A stretch of DNA of 64,000 nucleotides, taken from assembly GCF_028858725.1 (NCBI RefSeq), contig NC_084768.1, positions 3,517,853 to 3,581,852 on the forward strand. Reading direction: 5' to 3'. Origin of the DNA: Colius striatus (Eukaryota; Chordata; Aves; Coliiformes; Coliidae). The first letter of the stretch is position 1. Each line of letters starts with the position of its first letter. The position numbers and the translations under genes were made by a program. Of the stretch, positions 36,275 through 47,900 are shown in pieces. Under the pieces are notes generated by a model, which made no database searches, had not been told where the DNA came from, and saw only the letters and a program-made list of their open reading frames with translations.

Positions 36275-37094
36275 CTGTGGTCCCACAGGGATGGGTTCTG
36301 GGGCCAGTCTTGTTCAAGATCTTCATCAGCCACCTGGATGAGCGGACAGAGGGACCCTCAGCAAGTTCCCTGCTGGCACCAAACTGGGAGCACTGGCTGA
36401 TTCCCCAGAGGCTGTGCTGCCATTCAGTGGGATGTCAACTGGCTGGAGAGTTGGGCAGAGAGGAATCTCATGAGGTTCAACAAGGACAAGGGCAGAGTCC
36501 TGCATCTGGGAAGGAACAACCCCCTGCACCAGGACAGGCTGGGGGTGACCTGCTGGAGAGCAGCTCTGCAGAGACAGACCTGGCAATGCTGGTTGATAAT
36601 AAACTAACCATGAGCCAGCAATGTGCCCTCATGGGCAAGAAGCCAATGGCAGCCTGGGGGCATCAAGATGATCAGGGGACTGGAACATCTTTCATATGAG
36701 GAAAGGCTGCGGGACCTGGGGCTGTTTAGTCTGGAGAAGAGGAGACTGAGGGGGGATCTTATTAACATTTACAAATATCTAAAGGGTGGGTGTCAGGAGG
36801 CTGGGACATCCCTCTTTTCTATAGTAGCCAGGAACAGGCCAAGGGGTGATGGGATGAAGCTGGAACACAAAAAGTTCCACTTAAACATAAGAAGAAACTC
36901 TTTTAGTGTTTGAGTGAGGGAGCCCTGGCACAGGCTGCCCAGAGGGGTTGTGGAGGCTCCTTCCTTGGAGGGCTTCAAGACCCGCCTGGACATGTTCCTG
37001 TGTGACCTGATCTAGGTGACCCTGCTGCTGCTGGGGAGTTGGACTGGATGATCTCCAAAGGTCCCTTCCAACCCCACCATTCTGTGATTCTATA
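36275..37094 (+). mobile_element. CR1 LINE fragment with internal deletion, plus strand
   Basis: The longest CR1 copy here. It begins with remnants of the reverse transcriptase (VLGPVLFKIFISHLDE near 36295), continues through the same C-terminal tail as the 3039-3728 copy and ends CCATTCTGTGATTCTAT. The frame is broken. Relative to the copy at 3039 it lacks about 149 bp between GCATCAAG and ATGATCAGG. Confidence 0.95.
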
Positions 37095-39721
37095 TGTTGT
37101 GATGGTCTCTGTTTACTTTTGGCCCTCAGGAGCGAGGCACCCATTCCAAATACAGAGCAGGGAAATCTTATTACAATCATCTTAAAGCTCTTTTCCAACC
37201 TCAACAGTTCTGTAATTGTAAGAGACTAGAAAAATAGTGGAGAAATAGTAGAGAAAAGGACAGCAGAGCTCACAATGGGCTATGCTGCTTTGCCAGCTGA
37301 CAGGCTGAAATAAAAGCCACAGAGGAGAAGACCCTTTGTCCAAAGCAATTATTACCTATCGTTTCACCATCATTGCTACAAGAGAAGTTCAACTACAGGA
37401 GGACTAGAAAAGCAAGATTTGCCTCATTTCACCATATTGTGGTTTTCTTTCCACATACATTTTCCTCATGGGGCCAGGTTTCAAGTTCCCACCCACAGGG
37501 CTTAGTCATTTCAAAGCAAATTGAATCAAACACGTTTCAGTTTCTAACCTGAGAAGTAAATTAATTAGAGAAAAAGACAATTTATTAGGAACCAGGTCTG
37601 GTGTTTCAAATATTGCAGAAGTGAAGCACAAAGGTTAACCCAGCAGATTGGTTTTCTGCCTCTCAGAGGCAGGATAAGTACAACCTCTGATGTCAATGTT
37701 ACTATAGTAACTAGTGGGTTTATTTAAAAGCCCAGTAAATAGATGTATCAAACCCATCTAACTCATCAAAATGTAAGTTAAACTGCAGAGCCTGCTGCTT
37801 GAAGGGACACTTTTTTTTTGGCCAAATGTATGTTTTTGCTGTCATTTCCCACCTGAATGCACTCAGCATCTTCTTCTTGCCAAATTGCCTCTTGGCACTC
37901 TGGCCATTGGCTTCGCTATTGGTGACAGCACTAAGTACTGAGACCACTCCTGCAGCCCTGTGGAGGCTTAAAAAGGGGGGAAAATCCCTTCTAGTGAATG
38001 ACCATCCCCTTCTACCTCCTTCAAAAGCTTGTTCCTAACAGCTAGAGCTGCCTAACTATAAAAAGGATTAAGAATGTGTTATGGAATATTACATGTTCCT
38101 CCCTCCTGTGCCACTGATTTGGCTGCACAGGAGAGAGGTGTCCCTTGAGAAGCCAAGTGTGTTTAGGGCTACTCTGTTTCCCTGTCTTCCTCCACTCCAC
38201 CTGAGCAACTGGTGTGACTCTGAGCCTCCCCTGACCCTGTGCTGGCCACAGCCAGGGCTGCCCTTGGAGCCCACTGTCCCCTGAGGTGTTGGAGCTGTGT
38301 TAGTTTGCATTCTATGCTCTGATCAGGAAGCAATTACAGATTGGCATAAGTGAAGAGTCCTATTTATGAATCTGAAGGATAAATGCTTGTGGTGCTGACC
38401 TCTTCTATTTTGAGAACTCCTCTGGGCCTGCTAGCATAAACTCATGTTAGTTGTTTGCCTAAAAGATCCAGAAGAGTGGTTCTCTGCTGGGGAACCTGTT
38501 GGCATTGCATATTTTGTGTTGGACAGTGAGGCTTTTGTGACTAGACCCTCGATGTGCTTAAGTTTGATGGTCAGGAGGAAGCCCATGTTGTGCTTGGTTT
38601 GACATAGCTTGGTTCCTAAAAGATCGTTCTCAGAAGCATCTGGGAACAGCACAAGCTTAGCAGATTCTCACAAAGAGGTTGGGATACCATCTTTGCCTCT
38701 GCAAGCTCTAAGTTCTCAGAGGGGTCTGGGTGCTCTTCAGGCTTTAAAAGTGTAGGGTATCTCCTGCAGGATTCTTGTCTTCTTGATTTGGGGAAGATGT
38801 GAAGGAAACAAGACTCTTAGATAAGCTTTTAGAATGGTTGCCAACAGCATCTGAGTCCCCATGGAAGCTGAAGGAGCAATCCTAACTAAGGTCTGGAAAC
38901 ACTGAGAGCCAAGAGGGAGGAGAAAATGAGTATGAAGCCTGTTTCTAAAAGGAAAGAACCAGCTTGAAGCTAGAAGAGACTGGTAAAATGCATTTTAAGA
39001 TGGTCACTTGGTGAGAAAGGGCAGTAGTAAGCAGAAAATTGGAGTATCTGGATGCAGGTCACCTGAGCAGGACAGAGGGGAAAAGGCTCTTGTGACAGGA
39101 TGGAGATAGACCAAGGTGCTTCATAGGTGACAGAGCTCTGTACTCTCTTGTTACATTCCTGGCTATGGCAAGGAGACAAAGTGCATGCATAGTGCCTGTA
39201 ATCTGCCCTGGCTCCCAGAAGAATCAATGTCACTGTGCAGCAGTGCTCCTGGGGTTATGACGTAGGTGCAGCTTAAGTCTTGGTGTCAATGGTGATCTTT
39301 CCCAAGCTCTTATCTGGTTTGATATGGCTGATTAGCTGAGACCAGGACTCACTGTGGTGGGCAAGGGATGAGTGTTTCCAAGGGAAATTATTTCCCCTGA
39401 GGAGATTATGCTTTAACAGCCAAGATGAGAAGAGTTGTCAGTGTTACCAATGCGTGGCAGTCGGCATGGCCAGAGCTGGCCTCTCGGTGAGCAGCCACAG
39501 CTACAAACTCAAACCTCATAAGCTTGGCTGCCTTAGGAAAGAGAAGAACTTTCATCAGGATCACACAGAATATCAAATGCATCTCTGCTTGTGCACAGAT
39601 CCAGGGATGCATTCAGAAGCATTTAAATATCTGGGGGTTTGTTTTCAGTCTGTTGCCCGGTTATATGGTTTTTAAAGTATATGTTGACTATGGTTAATTT
39701 CTTGTGATGAAGGGTATTTAA
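37095..39721. other. LEPROT-LEPR interval, no gene seen (part 2)
   Basis: About 2.6 kb between two CR1 fragments. I see no exon, RNA gene or other repeat. Confidence 0.65.
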
Positions 39722-39990
39722 GCAGGGTTAGAAGGGACTTCAGAGACTCTCTAAGACAACTTTCTGCTCAAACAGAGCCAGCTGTGAGATGAGACCAGGT
39801 GGCTCAGGCCTTCATCCATCCTGGCTTTGAAAACCTCCAGGGTTGGAGACTGCTCCTCCTGTTCCACTGCTTGACTGTCCTCATGTGCAAAAGGCTGTTA
39901 TCTCTATTATCTCTAATGTTAATTTATACCAGTTGTCTCTCATCTTTTGACCATGTACAATGCTGATGAGCTGGGTTTTGTCTTCTTGAT
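39722..39990 (-). mobile_element. Old CR1 fragment, minus strand
   Basis: TTAGAAGGGACTTCAGAGAC, CCTTCATCCATCCTGGCTTT, GAAAACCTCCAGGGTTGGAG and ACTGCTCCTCCTGTTCCACT match an older CR1 subfamily in reverse complement. Similarity seems to continue weakly to about 40000. Confidence 0.8.
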
Positions 39991-42383
39991 AACCTCCCCG
40001 CAGGGATTTGTGCACTGCTTGCCAATCTGTGCCCAAGTTTGGCATCTGGAATGTGACATGCTTCTCCAGCAAAAATGCCTCCCATTCAGAAGTACTTTTA
40101 CTATTGCTTCTGTTAAAAACTTACTTGGTAAAGTCTGAGACAGGTCACTGAAGTAAAAGAGAAGCTTAAAAGCACAAGGAAACATACAAATCCATAAATC
40201 TGATGTGTCTATTGACTCTAATTATTATGTGTGGGGGAAAAGCAATGGTGAGCAGTTTCTCATGTATGAATCAAACTTTTTACACTTCTCTCATGAATAT
40301 TTGTCAAGGTCTCTATTATCCTCTGAGACTTCCCAGCTTTGTGTAATTTCCATCTATATGACTCACTGAATGACTTCATCCTCTGCAACTATATTTTTGC
40401 CTCAAAACCTTCCATTTAAGATGGCAATAGCAGTATTTCTCCCAAGCTACAACATATTTAGGTCTCTCAGATTTTCCCCCTATATATTAGGAATGGAATA
40501 TTTGAATGTACACAGTTCTGAGCATCTCAAATATGCATCTGAGCATAAATAACCTGAGGACAACACTTCTTACATTAGCCTGGCAGGGATTTCTTCCCTG
40601 TGCTTCTGTGTGTTTCCATCAGATGATTGGCAATGTGCAACTAGATTCAACATGGGCTGCTGTGTCTGTCTCGAGACATTCACCTCCTCAAGCCATGGTG
40701 GGAAAACTCATCCCATGGCAACTATAGTGAAAAGCCAAACATGTGTCTGTTATTTCCTAAGGTTTTTGTGCCTCTTGGTATCCTTCTGTTGTTCCCTGCA
40801 TGCTTTTTTTGGGATAAATCATTCAGTAAAGACAAGTGAAAGGCACTTCACTGAGAAATAATCAACTGCACAAACCAAAGTCCTGCAGGAGGGATCTGAG
40901 GGTTGGGGAGACACAGGCATGTTGCTGGGAAGGGAAAGAGCAAACATCCTTATGTGTAAACAGCGTTCTGTCATCTGAAAAGACCCTGCTTGGAGTGCTT
41001 TGGAGATGGCTCTTCAGAAAAGAGAATGAGTAACAGGAATAAGTCTGCAGGAGATCAATGAGCCTTACCAGGGCTTCAGAAAAGATAGTCTTTAAAAGAA
41101 GATTGAAAGAACTGCAGCTTTAGTTTATGCAAAGGATCATCAGGATGAGACAGCAACATTAACATACATCAAAGGACACCTGCATGGAGGAATTACCTCT
41201 CTTTTCTCTTTCTCAAGTATGTGAAAAGTAAGAGGATTAAACTGCAGGAAGATTTAGTTTAGATATTAAGGAAGGGGTGGGGGGGAAGCCTTTTAAAATA
41301 GACAAATGTGCACTAGTGTAGGTTGTGTAGGGGATGATTTTCTGGTTCACTAAGCAGCAGTATCACCTAGGGAGGTGAAAGAAAACTTTTCTCAAGGTGT
41401 TCTAACCTAAATAGAAAAGGATTTTCTAGTGGTCCCCCTCTGGCTCTCACCTAGCAGAGACGTGGCAGACTGGACAGCTTTGGCCATGAAAGTCTGGGAT
41501 GCAAACACTTGACCAGCTTCCTAACCTCAGAAACAAATACAGTCAGGTTTCCCACACAGTCACAAACGTTTGAAAAGTAGAAAGGATCCATTAGAGGTGG
41601 TGATTATTTTAATAAGGAGTGGAACTGGCTGCTGCCACTGTGAGAAAATGGATCACCAGTTATAGGAAGTCAATAAATCAATTAAAGGCAATCAGTAGGT
41701 GTGTTTGTACAGCCATGGTAGAATGATTCCACAAGACAAAAGATAGGATGATGTCACCAAGATGAGCTTGCAGTGAGGAAATAAACTCTTTTTCTTCATA
41801 CCTCATGAAGCAGAGGTACTGGGTTTTAAAATAATGTCACTGAAAGCAGAAAACATCAGATAACACCCTCATTTGCACATGTCTGGAATTAAGGAGTTTC
41901 TGATACTAACTCTGAAACTAAACTCTGTTTCCTCTGCCAAGAAAAAGGATGAGCACAAGTAAGATCAAAAGTACACCTTTTCTAGGAGGGCTCAGTCCTC
42001 ACTTTAAGTTCCTTGACATAATTCCTGGGTGTTGGTTTTGAGTTGGAAGTTTCTGTTCCATGTGTGCAATTGCTTTACACGTGGGTCACTTCTTTTCTCA
42101 AAGAGCTCTTTATTCACAAGGACAAACATCAAAGTGTAAAAGGGTCAAAATGTGATTTACTCCACTACTTGTGGGGGAGGATATGATTTTTATCCACTGC
42201 TTTCAAAGAGCCCCAGGGGGGAATGGATACAGGCATTACAGCAGAACCAGGTCTTTGAGAGATGTGAATGAATTAACCTCATTAAGAGAACATAACCCCT
42301 ATGAGCAGATACCATGCAAGCCTTAAAACACCCTGTGTTTCCTCCCTAACTGTTCAACTCCCATAACCTCAATTTGTTCTAAA
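39991..42383. other. LEPROT-LEPR interval, no gene seen (part 3)
   Basis: AT-rich, no supported feature. A G run at 41275-41286 looks incidental. Confidence 0.6.
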
Positions 42384-42524
42384 GTCCTTGGAGGTCTTCA
42401 AGCCCCACCTGGACATGTTCCTGTGTGACCTGATCTAGGTGACCCTGCTTCTACAGGGGGGTTGGGCTGGATGATCTCTAAAGGTCCCTTCCAACCCCTG
42501 CCATTCTGTGATTCTGTGATTTTA
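42384..42524 (+). mobile_element. CR1 3' fragment, plus strand
   Basis: TCCTTGGAGGTCTTCAAGCC, GACCTGATCTAGGTGACCCT and GATGATCTCTAAAGGTCCCT, ending CATTCTGTGATTCTGTGAT. This is a short 5'-truncated copy of the young subfamily. Confidence 0.95.
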
Positions 42525-44093
42525 GAAATCAGATATTATAACACCCTATTTTCTCTTACTAGCTCTCACTGTAGCACTTGTTGTAGTACCACTAAACAGA
42601 TGTGGCTAAACTCCTGGTGCCTGGGTCTTGCAATTTCATGTGCTAACTTCTCATAACTCTGTTTTCACGTATTAAACTCTCAGAGCTGTCCCTACTGTGC
42701 CTACAGTCATTTTAGTTTCCTTGCCTGGTTCTTACTCTCTCTGCTCCTAATGTTACAGTCAACATTGTTATCTTTATGGCAAACTGAGGAGATTCTGTAT
42801 CTAACGTGGGGTTATAGCAAGCCCGTAATCTCTTTCTTCTGCTGTTTGTTTTAAGGGTGTTATCTCTAATCTCTAACTCAATGTCTACTTTTTTCTGTTT
42901 GCTTTAGTATTTTTTCCAAGCCTCCTTTGGGTTTCTTGCTGTGGCTTCAGTGACACCTGGCATGTGCTGGTTTCACTTCACAGTGACTAGTATGGGGCTG
43001 TGTTTTGGATTTGTGAAGTACAGACTCCTATGGAGTGTTTGTTCAGTTTAGAACCATTTTATAGAGCCTGAGGATATTCATCTCTCCGAGTTTAGACCTG
43101 GTTTTCACATATTTCATACTGGAAAAACTCATTTTAACAATCCAAGGTCGGGATTTACATTTAGTTCTAGTTATTCATTTGCACTGTCAGCTTCTTTCAG
43201 GATGGCTCAGGGTTTTTAAGTCAAACAAAACAGGTGACAACAATCCACACAGAACTGGTATTCAAACATCATTAGCTATGGGAGTGTAGTAAAGAGGAGA
43301 TGAAAAGAGTCCCTCAGCATGCAGGTTGTTCACAGAAATGTGTGCTTTTTAAACTACTGGGGAATAACAACACATTGTCCAACCCAGATTGCACAGCACT
43401 GCTTGGTGCTGTTAAAAGAAGTATCTATCAGCTTGAGGTTTTTAAACCACAGATCTTTGTCCTTCTGACAAATAGCCATGTTTGTGTTAGGAATAACAAT
43501 TCCCAACATTTATGTTTATGTTTTTGAGACAATTCAGAGATCCTTGGGACGTGGCAATGAATAGGTTCAATAGCCAGGAAGCATTCCCTATGCTTCTAGT
43601 TCAACTTTTACATTAATAATGGTCTATTTTTGTACAGTTTCTCATAACTGGAGTAGTTAAGCTGAAGGTTAATGACATCCTTAACCAATGTTTGTGTGAA
43701 TTCAGACAGCACTGATTGACATTAAACTGTCATTAAATTTTCATCATGTGTTACAATCAGAATGCAACAGGCCACTGGAAGAGGAAAACTTCCACTAGTC
43801 ACTCCCCGTTTTCTCTGCAGCTCCTGCAGTGTCTCCCAGGGGAGGCAGCAGGGTCATGGCATTTAATGTGCAGGATGGGTGGAAGCTTTTGTAAAGCACT
43901 TTTTACGGGAGAGAAGTGATGCCACCTGCCTGAACTTACTCCTTGGGTGAAGCATTATAGCTTCACCCCCTGGCAGGCTGTGCTGATGGGCAGCTAGAAG
44001 GCTTAAGCTTTATTATACTCTTGATGGATATGCTATCTGTGAGAAATGGAAGTGTCCCTGGGAAGGGGGGACACACTCTGAAAGGGTTCTGCA
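42525..44093. other. LEPROT-LEPR interval, no gene seen (part 4)
   Basis: About 1.6 kb with no feature I can support. Confidence 0.6.
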
Positions 44094-44385
44094 GTCACAG
44101 AATCACAGGATGATGGGGGCTGGAAGGGCCCTGCAGAGCTGCTCCAGCCCCAGCCCCTGCCAAAGCAGGTTCCCCTCGCTCAGGGGGCACAGGAATGTGT
44201 TCAGGTGGGGTTGGAAACCTCCTGAGCAGGAGCCTCCACACCCTCCCTGGGCAGCCTGGCCTCATCCTCTCTACACCCCTCTGTGTATTTATCAGCATCG
44301 ACAAGGTCCCCGCTCCGTTTCCTCTAAACAGGGCTCAGCAGCCCCAGCGCTCGCAGCCTTTTCTAACTGAAGCACTCCCGCAGCA
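44094..44385 (-). mobile_element. CR1 fragment abutting a CpG island, minus strand
   Basis: CACAGAATCACAGGATGATG, GGGGCTGGAAGGGCCCTGCA, GGAGCCTCCACACCCTCCCT and CAGCGCTCGCAGCC are reverse-complement CR1. This GC-rich subfamily differs from the young copies. It runs up to about 44385, where the CpG island begins. Confidence 0.9.
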
Positions 44386-44389
44386 CCTT

Positions 44390-44935
44390 GTGCGTGCCTG
44401 GCCGGGCTCTCCCCGCTGCCGGCGGGCCGTGAGGCTTTCGGGACGGGTGGGGGGACCCAGAGCTGCCCCCGCTGCCGGCGGGCGGTGCGGTGCGGTGCGG
44501 AGCGGCGAGGCGGGGCCGGGCGAGGAGAGGAGAGGAGGCGGCGCCGCGGGCAGCATCATCCGGCACGGCACGGCACGGCACGGCACGGCACGGCACGGCC
44601 CTCCTGCTCCCCGGCTGAGGCTGGGGTTGGGGCTGGGCAGCGCCCGGCCAAGCAGCGAGACATGACCCGTGCGGCCGCCTGGCTGAGACTCCGGCGACAA
44701 AACGCAGTAGGTGGGTGAATTTACTTTTCTTTGGGTTTTTCCTTTTTTTTCCCCCTTCCCCCTTGTTTCGTTTCTTTGCCCCTTTCGCAGGTGCCAGCCC
44801 TGCCCTCTCCTGCCCGCGGGGGCGGCTCTGAGCGTGCCCCAGGGCAGCAGCCCTGCCCCCGGCTTTGGCCCAAAGACACGCAGAGCTGGTGGGAGATTGT
44901 GGGCTGTTCCTCGGGCAGCTTTGGAGCCAGGCACG
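44390..44935 (+). promoter_or_regulatory. LEPR: Isolated CpG island; candidate LEPR promoter / first exon
   Basis: A sharp GC- and CpG-rich block (densest at 44390-44700) in AT-rich surroundings, 20 kb after LEPROT and 4.8 kb before the first LEPR coding exon. It contains a CGGCA array and ends its densest part with CGCAGTAG|GTGGGT at 44710/44711, a plausible splice donor. I infer a LEPR-specific promoter and untranslated first exon. No transcript evidence is available, and strand is assumed from LEPR. Confidence 0.55.
44561..44599. repeat. (CGGCA)n pentamer array
   Basis: Nearly eight perfect CGGCA units inside the CpG island, preceded by AGGAGAGGAGAGGAGG purine repeats. Confidence 0.97.
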
Positions 44936-47900
44936 GGCTGCCCTCAGCATACTTTTTCTGTTTGATTTTTGCCTTTTTTTCCCTCTTTCTGTCGAGGTTT
45001 AATGTCTAAAGCAAAAGTGAAGGTGGGTGGTGAGTCCCTGGTGCTGCAGAAGCCGTTAAGAGTCCGTTCTGATAGAAGAGCACTTTGGAAATGTAGTGTT
45101 AATTATTGTCATGGCATTTATAAACAGACTTTGTCATGAGAACCCCGAAGTACCAAGCACGGCTATGGTATGAAGGAGCTGTAAGTGCTGGATAATTAGA
45201 GGAGCTCTGCTTACAGCTGCATATAAGGGAAAACCAAAGTGTGTTCATCAGTGTAAAAGGAGGGGAAAAGTGTATTAAAAATGGGGTTTTCTTGCTGGCT
45301 TCAAATCAGGAATATTTATGAAGCTCATGTCTGACAAGCTTTGTGCATCTTCAGTGCTGGGGAGATGCAGGAGCAAACGCTGCTGCTGTGCCAAGGCTGG
45401 ATCCTCTGCCTCCTGCCCCTGTGCCAGGCTGGCCTGGATGGTTGTGAGACCAGGGGGTAGTTTCAGTACAGTCAAAAGAAATTGTACAATCTGGAGAAAC
45501 TCCCTAGAGTTTGGGACATTTCACTGTCAAGTTTCAGAAGAGACAAACTGGGAGATGGTTTGTGCAGTTGCCCTTGAGTGAGGCAAAGGATAGCTCTGCT
45601 GCTGGTTCTGCTGGGGAGACATGTACAAGTTGGGGTTGCCTTGGTTAAAGCTTCAGTGTTAGAAAGCAAAATGATTCATTGAAAGTCCCATTCATGGCTG
45701 GTTTGTATGTTTCATTTACACCAAGCCTTTTATTAGTGTTTACTAATATACTACATGACAAACAAACAAGGAGAAATTCCATGCCCAGGAGGGCTGACTG
45801 AGAAGTGCTGCTCTTGCCAAAGCCAGCAGAACTGGCAAGCCCTGGGCACCCTCCCAGAGCAGCCCAGGAGATGCTGTGTGTGGGCTGTATTGCTAAAATA
45901 TTTGTATGCTTTATAGAGATCATTGAAATATTCAAAAGCAGCTGTAGCAGAGTGCTTGCAACAGCCAGGGACAGTTTGTGTGCTCGCAGTATTATGTTCC
46001 TGTTTCCCATTAACTACCAGCTGCTGCTGGTTTTAGGGGAGGGTGGGAAGTAGGGAGTTAGTGTGTGTGGTAGCTTGAGGGAAAAATATGAGATCCTGGT
46101 AACTCTGGCAGTTTCTGTAGGCTTTGAAATTGCCCATGTGGTCTCTTTGGCTCTGTAAAAGTCGAGGAGAGTTTGACTTTTGTGGTGGGTTGTGGAGGGC
46201 TGCAGGGGCTGGGCACCCTTAGGCACCAGTGCCACCCACTGTTCACTGATGGTCCAACTGGACAGGTAGAGCAGCCTCGTGCTGCACTCCCTGTCTTCAT
46301 GTCATACAATCATAGAATGGTAGGGTTGGAAGGGGCTTTTAGACATCATCTAGTCCAACCCCTCTGCAGAAGCAGGTCAACCCCTTTTCTTGTTGTTCAG
46401 AAGGGAGACATGCAGAAATGTAAGCTGTCAAGTCAAGAAAAGGGGAAAAAAAGCCCAACCCCAACCCCAGGCAGCTCCAGAAGGAAAAGGGAAACTTTGA
46501 GTACATTTTCTGGGGCTAGTGAGCAGGTTTTTGGGATCACCAGCAGTGCTTGGTTCAGGCTGTGCTGGAAAGCTTTCCCATACTGATTTGCCAAAGGATT
46601 CTACAACTTCTCCCCTGGTCTGTCAAGGGAAATGATCTTCCTTTCACTGTTGTTCTCTTTGCTTGTCCTGTCTGCTGTGTTTTGTTTGAACTGGATGGTT
46701 TTGTTACGAGAGGGACTCTCCTTACATAAGTGTTTTGGACAGTGGTGTGTATGGAGAAGAAAATACTGTTTCCATATGAAATTGGAAAGTCTCTTGTAGA
46801 CAGCAGCAGCAGAGTTGGTGGTTTCAGAATTGATTAAGGCAGAGATGTGTTTAAAACAAGGCTCTGATTCCTTCCATTTCTATGGATCCCTCCCTGCCCA
46901 CCATTTGTCCTTGCTGTGTTAACTTACTCTCTGGGCTAGAGCTATAGTTACAAGTTTAAATGACTCTCTTTTACTTAACTTCCTATTCCCTGTCCTTGTG
47001 AAACTTGTATTCTTTCTTCCAGTGAAATTAGAGGCATTCTTGCAAGTTCAATATTCTCACTAGACAAGATTTTGGGTAGCCCTGCCTGGTCCAGCAGCAC
47101 ATTCATCTTGTCCTGGGACTTCTCAGTTGATCCCACTTTTTACCCAGTTCCCACATACAATTCACACAAGCAATACTGACCTTTGACCAGAAAAGGAGCT
47201 AATGCTGGTAGCCTGCACCTTACATTGCTCTTTGGTCTCATACAGCACCATTTCTTTTGTTCATGAATGTTGTTGGAGCCAGGATTGACAAATAACACCT
47301 CAGTAAAGATCAGCCTGGATCGACGCAACAGCAGCAGCAAGAGAAGATGTCTCGAGCTGGCCTGAGCTGTGCTTTTGCCTTCTGCTCCAAATATTATGGT
47401 TAAATCAGTGCTGAAATCAGAATCTCTTTGATTACTCTATGTGGTTGATTTAAGGTAGCAGGAAATGAAGACACCTCTATCTTCAGTAGACTATGTCATT
47501 ATAACTTTGAGCATAAAGTGGTTCTGGGCTGTGTGACTGCTTTCTCTGCAGTCTAAGGCAGGTATTGCATGGGTGAAACTAAAGCTGTGGCTGCCCTTTA
47601 CACCTTGATCTATTTGCCTTCTCATTTCCAGCAACAAATTAAAGATGATGTTTCACATTCTGCTTGGAAACAGTACAACAAAATACGTGTAGCTACCAAA
47701 AGAGTGGTTTCTTTCCTTCAAACCTCTGGGAGCTCTATGGCTGAGGTACCTGGGTGGCAGCTTTGCCTCCTTGCAGTGCTTATGATGGGAGAGCAAGCGA
47801 TGGGCAGTAACTTTATGGGTTATTTAGAGCCCTTGATGGTGGGAATTTTTTACCTAAGTGAGAGTTTTGAAGCATTTTCATCTGAGACCTATTGATAACT

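Noticed and set aside
36238-36913. Open frames of 153 and 96 codons as a gene between LEPROT and LEPR
   Set aside because: CR1 reverse transcriptase remnant with frame breaks; no start or splice context of its own.
41275-41290. G run as a G-quadruplex
   Set aside because: A single long G tract without four separated runs.
44195-44965. Open frames of 156 to 199 codons in the second CpG island
   Set aside because: The same composition effect; the peptides are low-complexity (RAVPCRAVPCRAVP from the CGGCA array), with no family resemblance.
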